Part shown: positions 6,093-7,814 of the stretch, in pieces
Layout: every line of letters begins with the position of its first letter
Numbering within the stretch: the first letter of the stretch is position 1
Source: Methanofollis sp.
GTDB lineage: Archaea > Halobacteriota > Methanomicrobia > Methanomicrobiales > Methanofollaceae
Reading direction: 5' to 3'
DNA length: 7,814 bases
NCBI GenBank assembly: GCA_028696365.1
Contig: JAQVHG010000100.1
Span: 1 to 7,814, forward strand
Notes under the pieces: model-generated
Seen by the model: the letters and a program-made list of their open reading frames with translations, nothing else
What the model was told of the DNA's origin: nothing
The model's database searches: none
Program-made: the position numbers and the translations under genes

Positions 6093-6290
6093 GAAGGGCG
6101 AACAGTACACTTTCTGCACCACTCCCTCCCTCCTCTCAGATCACCCGACGACGGGCTTCACGGGCCGTGCGGCCCCTGAACCCCTCGTTATGAAGATTGG
6201 TCGTGGACGGCGATCAAGCGAACAAAAAAGAGAATCCTCATCTGATCTCCGCCTCTGCCGTCCCCCGTCTATCGCCGCGGCGCGAGGCGA
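6093..6290 (-). repeat. Intergenic repeat unit 6, minus orientation
   Basis: It joins unit 5 in tandem. On the minus strand it has GGCGATAGACGGGGGACGGC (as in unit 1), AGATCAGATGAGGATTCTC, a T6 tract (plus A6 at 6224-6229), GTTCGCTTGATCGCCGTCC, ACGACCAATCTTCATAACGA, GGGGTTCAGGGGCCGC, AAGCCCGTCGTCGGGTGATC, and the tail at 6103-6133. The C/G hairpin head is lost near 6275-6295. It lies downstream of hepT and points the same way. Confidence 0.78.
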
Positions 6291-6321
6291 GGCGGGTTTA
6301 CCATGAAATCCGCTGCGGCGT

Positions 6322-6343
6322 GTTTCAAAGAACCGCTTGAAAC
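6322..6343. other. Perfect 7-bp inverted repeat GTTTCAA/TTGAAAC
   Basis: GTTTCAA (6322-6328), an 8-base spacer and TTGAAAC (6337-6343) form a perfect stem-loop in the gap between repeat unit 6 and the end of hepT. It resembles the ends of some CRISPR repeats, but occurs once only. The rest of 6291-6435 shows no gene. Confidence 0.45.
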
Positions 6344-6435
6344 GTTGTTGGTGATGAGAAGAGGATGGGCTCTACAAGACCAGATGGGATACAATTCTCC
6401 TGGACTTTATTGGATCTGTATGGGGTTCCCGCGCC

Positions 6436-6789
6436 TCATGGTGTTTCATGAGAATCACCCGGGTTGAGCAATGTATGGATCAGGGGTTTTTGTGCTGGGA
6501 TCTCGTGGGTCAGCACATCCCAGACAATTTCCCAGTCCACACTGAAGTAGGCATGGACGAGACGGTCCCGCATCCCGGCCATCTTTTTCCAGGGAACTTC
6601 AGGATGAGTTTCTCTGAAGGGTGCCGGGAGATGTTTTGCTGCTTCACCGATCACCTCGATGCTCCTGAGAACCGATCGTTTCAGCACCTCGTCACCGACA
6701 AGGTCGTCATAGGTGATGGTGCCGCAGTGTGTCTCAAGAAAGATCATCTCGTCCTGGATATGGTGGAGGTAGACCTCTTCACGCTTCAC
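6436..6789 (-). CDS. hepT: HepT-like HEPN ribonuclease toxin (DUF86)
   Basis: A 117-residue HEPN-domain protein. In this family the dimeric toxin cleaves RNA (tRNA in studied cases) and is neutralised by MntA, which adds AMP groups to a conserved tyrosine. The motif RX4HXY is complete: R74-D-R-L-V-H79-A-Y81, so both the catalytic Arg/His and the target tyrosine are present. Helical segments RSVLRSIEVIGEAAKHLP (38-55) and HPEVPWKKMAGMRDRLVHAY (62-81) are typical of DUF86. The GTG start at 6789 overlaps the last codons of mntA by 11 bases, and a strong GAGGTGAT ribosome binding site lies five bases upstream inside mntA. This implies coupled translation with the antitoxin made first. The length is normal for the family, and no damage is visible. 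Confidence 0.88.
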   Translation of the reverse strand: MKREEVYLHHIQDEMIFLETHCGTITYDDLVGDEVLKRSVLRSIEVIGEAAKHLPAPFRETHPEVPWKKMAGMRDRLVHAYFSVDWEIVWDVLTHEIPAQKPLIHTLLNPGDSHETP

Positions 6790-7087
6790 ACCAGATCACC
6801 TCATCTTCGATGTACGGCCTGAGGTAAGGGTCGATCCCGCCGGTGGTGATCAGATCCACTTTCCGGCCAAAGAGGGCTTCGAGGTAGGTGATGAGAGCCA
6901 TGAAGTTCTGGAAGGTGGCCGCCCCCTCTGTGAATTCGACGAGGATATCGATATCGCTTGTCGGAGTCTCCTCTCCTCTGGCAACAGAGCCGAAGACCCC
7001 GATCCGCTTCACCCCATAATGTTCCCTGATCCAGGCCGACCGCTCCTGCAAGCGTCTGAGATCGTCGGTCCGGAGGTGAATGGCCAC
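6779..7087 (-). CDS. mntA: MntA-like minimal nucleotidyltransferase antitoxin
   Basis: A 102-residue minimal nucleotidyltransferase. In studied MntA-HepT pairs it transfers AMP from ATP to the HepT tyrosine and so blocks the toxin. The signature GSX10DXD is exact: G33-S34, ten residues, D45-I-D47, within GVFGSVARGE and TSDIDILVEF. A third acidic residue of the active site is likely D78 in RKVDLIT. The N-terminal helix (about 7-24) and C-terminal PYIEDEVIW segment are usual for the family. The start is GTG at 7087. No Shine-Dalgarno site is seen, and the TATA box at 7118-7126 predicts transcription starting only about nine bases upstream, so translation is probably near-leaderless. hepT follows with an 11-base overlap. 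The sequence looks intact and active. Confidence 0.88.
   Translation of the reverse strand: MAIHLRTDDLRRLQERSAWIREHYGVKRIGVFGSVARGEETPTSDIDILVEFTEGAATFQNFMALITYLEALFGRKVDLITTGGIDPYLRPYIEDEVIWCEA
6795..6802 (-). promoter_or_regulatory. Strong internal ribosome binding site for hepT
   Basis: GAGGTGAT on the minus strand is fully complementary to the archaeal 16S rRNA 3' end (AUCACCUC) and sits five bases before the hepT GTG, within the last codons of mntA. It supports the GTG at 6789 as the start. Confidence 0.7.
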
Positions 7088-7117
7088 GTCTAATCGAGAG
7101 GATCTGGGAGATGGGGG

Positions 7118-7126
7118 TATTTATAG
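7118..7126 (-). promoter_or_regulatory. TATA box of the mntA-hepT operon
   Basis: CTATAAATA on the minus strand is a good archaeal TATA element. Its position predicts a start of transcription near 7096, nine bases before the mntA GTG. Confidence 0.6.
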
Positions 7127-7149
7127 ATGCTCACGGAGGAACGGCAGAG

Positions 7150-7225
7150 GAATGAGATCGGCCTCTCCCCTCTACTCCCCCTTCGCTCGTTCCCGCAGGA
7201 TAAAGATAGGGCCGAAGACCGCAGA
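7150..7225 (-). repeat. Upstream shared block, copy B
   Basis: It matches copy A at 4103-4176, including the identical 17-base core at 7194-7210. It lies just upstream of the mntA promoter and merges into repeat unit 7. The block takes the place that ACCAATCTTC sequence holds in other units, so it may be a variant end of that family. Confidence 0.6.
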
Positions 7226-7361
7226 CCGCCGAACAAAAAAGAGAGCACTCATCTGATCTCTGCCTCTGCCTTCCTCGACCAATCGTGACGCGGAGGGTCT
7301 GGGGGGTGCAACCCCCGGTGGATGATGAGCAGTACACTTTCTGCACCACTCCCTCCCTCCA
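7222..7361 (-). repeat. Intergenic repeat unit 7, minus orientation
   Basis: On the minus strand: the tail block at 7330-7360 (31 bases identical to 6103-6133), the hairpin CCGGGGGTTGCACCCCCC (7301-7318), AGACCCTCCGCGTCACG, GGCAGAGGCAGAGATCAGAT, GAGTGCTCTC, a T6 tract (plus A6 at 7235-7240) and GTTCGGCGGTCTGC. It begins 14 bases after the mcm stop and points the same way as mcm. Confidence 0.75.
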
Positions 7362-7374
7362 CTCCCTTCGTCCC

Positions 7375-7814
7375 TCAGATCAACCGTACAAGCCCGCGCC
7401 GTGGCTGCATCGCTTCGCCGAACCTGCACATCTTATCCAGGTTCTCCTGGACCTCGTCGCGGTTAAAGCCCTCGCTTGCCAGGGCCTCGACCACCTCGGC
7501 GATCCTGGCCGTGCCGTCCTCGCCGCTGAGATCTCTGATCGTGTCTCTGATCATATGGAGGAGGTCGCGTTTCTTCTTGGTGATCCCGGTCGTCCACTTG
7601 TCGATGTCCAGGGTGCCCGACTCGGCGTCGTAGGCCACCTGCCTCAGGCAGAGGTCGACGATCCTGACGACCCGTTCGGCGTCCTCTGGCTCGACCGTGC
7701 GCGAGAGCCTGATCCGTGCACTCGCCTCGCCGAGACGGACCAGGGCCTCGAGTTGACGGGCCGTCACCGGCACCGGTTTGTTCTCGTCTGCCAGGTGCCG
7801 GAGTTTGAGATAAT
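7375..7814 (-). CDS. mcm: MCM replicative DNA helicase, C-terminal part (runs off the window)
   Basis: The visible 145 or so codons are the C-terminal end of the minichromosome maintenance helicase, the hexameric ATPase that unwinds DNA at the archaeal replication fork. Reading continues without a stop to the window edge: YLKLRHLADENK precedes PVTARQLEALVRLGEASARI, the conserved end of the AAA+ lid with the sensor-2 arginine of TARQLEAL. The next segment (SRTVEPEDAERVVRIVDLCL) completes the lid. After a charged linker (GITKKKRDLLHMI), the last 55 or so residues (GTARIAEVVEALASEGFN, then LDKMCRFGEAMQPRRGLVRL) form the C-terminal winged-helix domain. The apparent GTG start at 7773 is internal to conserved sequence and is not the real start. 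The stop is TGA at 7375-7377. Confidence 0.93.
   Translation of the reverse strand, partial: YLKLRHLADENKPVPVTARQLEALVRLGEASARIRLSRTVEPEDAERVVRIVDLCLRQVAYDAESGTLDIDKWTTGITKKKRDLLHMIRDTIRDLSGEDGTARIAEVVEALASEGFNRDEVQENLDKMCRFGEAMQPRRGLVRLI

Noticed and set aside
1603..7361. Insertion sequence or MITE with terminal inverted repeats.
   Set aside because: I found no consistent terminal inverted repeats or flanking target duplications and no transposase. The unit ends vary. A MITE origin is possible but not supported here.

Overview
This window looks like chromosomal DNA of a fairly GC-rich methanogenic archaeon, most likely order Methanomicrobiales (a Methanofollis/Methanoculleus-like organism; this is inference, not a database match). 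The archaeal signs are an MCM helicase C-terminus, TATA-type promoter boxes, GGTGA-type Shine-Dalgarno sites, oligo-T terminators without hairpins, and a DUF4013-type membrane protein of the kind common in methanogens.

Layout. A complete purH (12-1496, +) is followed by an oligo-T terminator and about 0.7 kb of four tandem, diverged repeat units of about 200 bp. Next come a promoter and a five-helix DUF4013-like membrane protein (2406-3053, +). Two minus-strand genes for exported proteins follow: a putative lipoprotein (3276-4028) and an N-terminally anchored extracellular protein (4503-5261). Both are of unknown function. The 5.3-6.4 kb stretch has no intact gene. It holds coding remnants, a fragment of the repeat family, then two repeat units in the opposite orientation. 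Then comes a compact MntA-HepT toxin-antitoxin operon (6436-7087, -) with a near-leaderless first gene and overlapping cistrons, another inverted repeat unit, and the 3' end of mcm (7375-7814, -), which runs off the window.

How it fits together. purH (purine synthesis) and mcm (replication) are housekeeping genes. Between them lies an accessory zone of exported proteins, decayed coding fragments and a toxin-antitoxin pair. The pattern that links the window is a family of roughly 200-bp intergenic units, each with a G/C-rich hairpin and an oligo-T tract. The units nearly always lie downstream of a gene and point the same way as that gene: plus after purH, minus after hepT, minus after mcm, and a degenerate minus copy after the 4503-5261 gene. 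A separate short motif around CTGTAGA recurs just past the stop codons of three genes, with a weaker fourth copy. The orientation rule and this motif are the observations most worth a second look. MntA-HepT is a known system and the repeats may simply be a dispersed genomic family, so I do not claim a new system with certainty.
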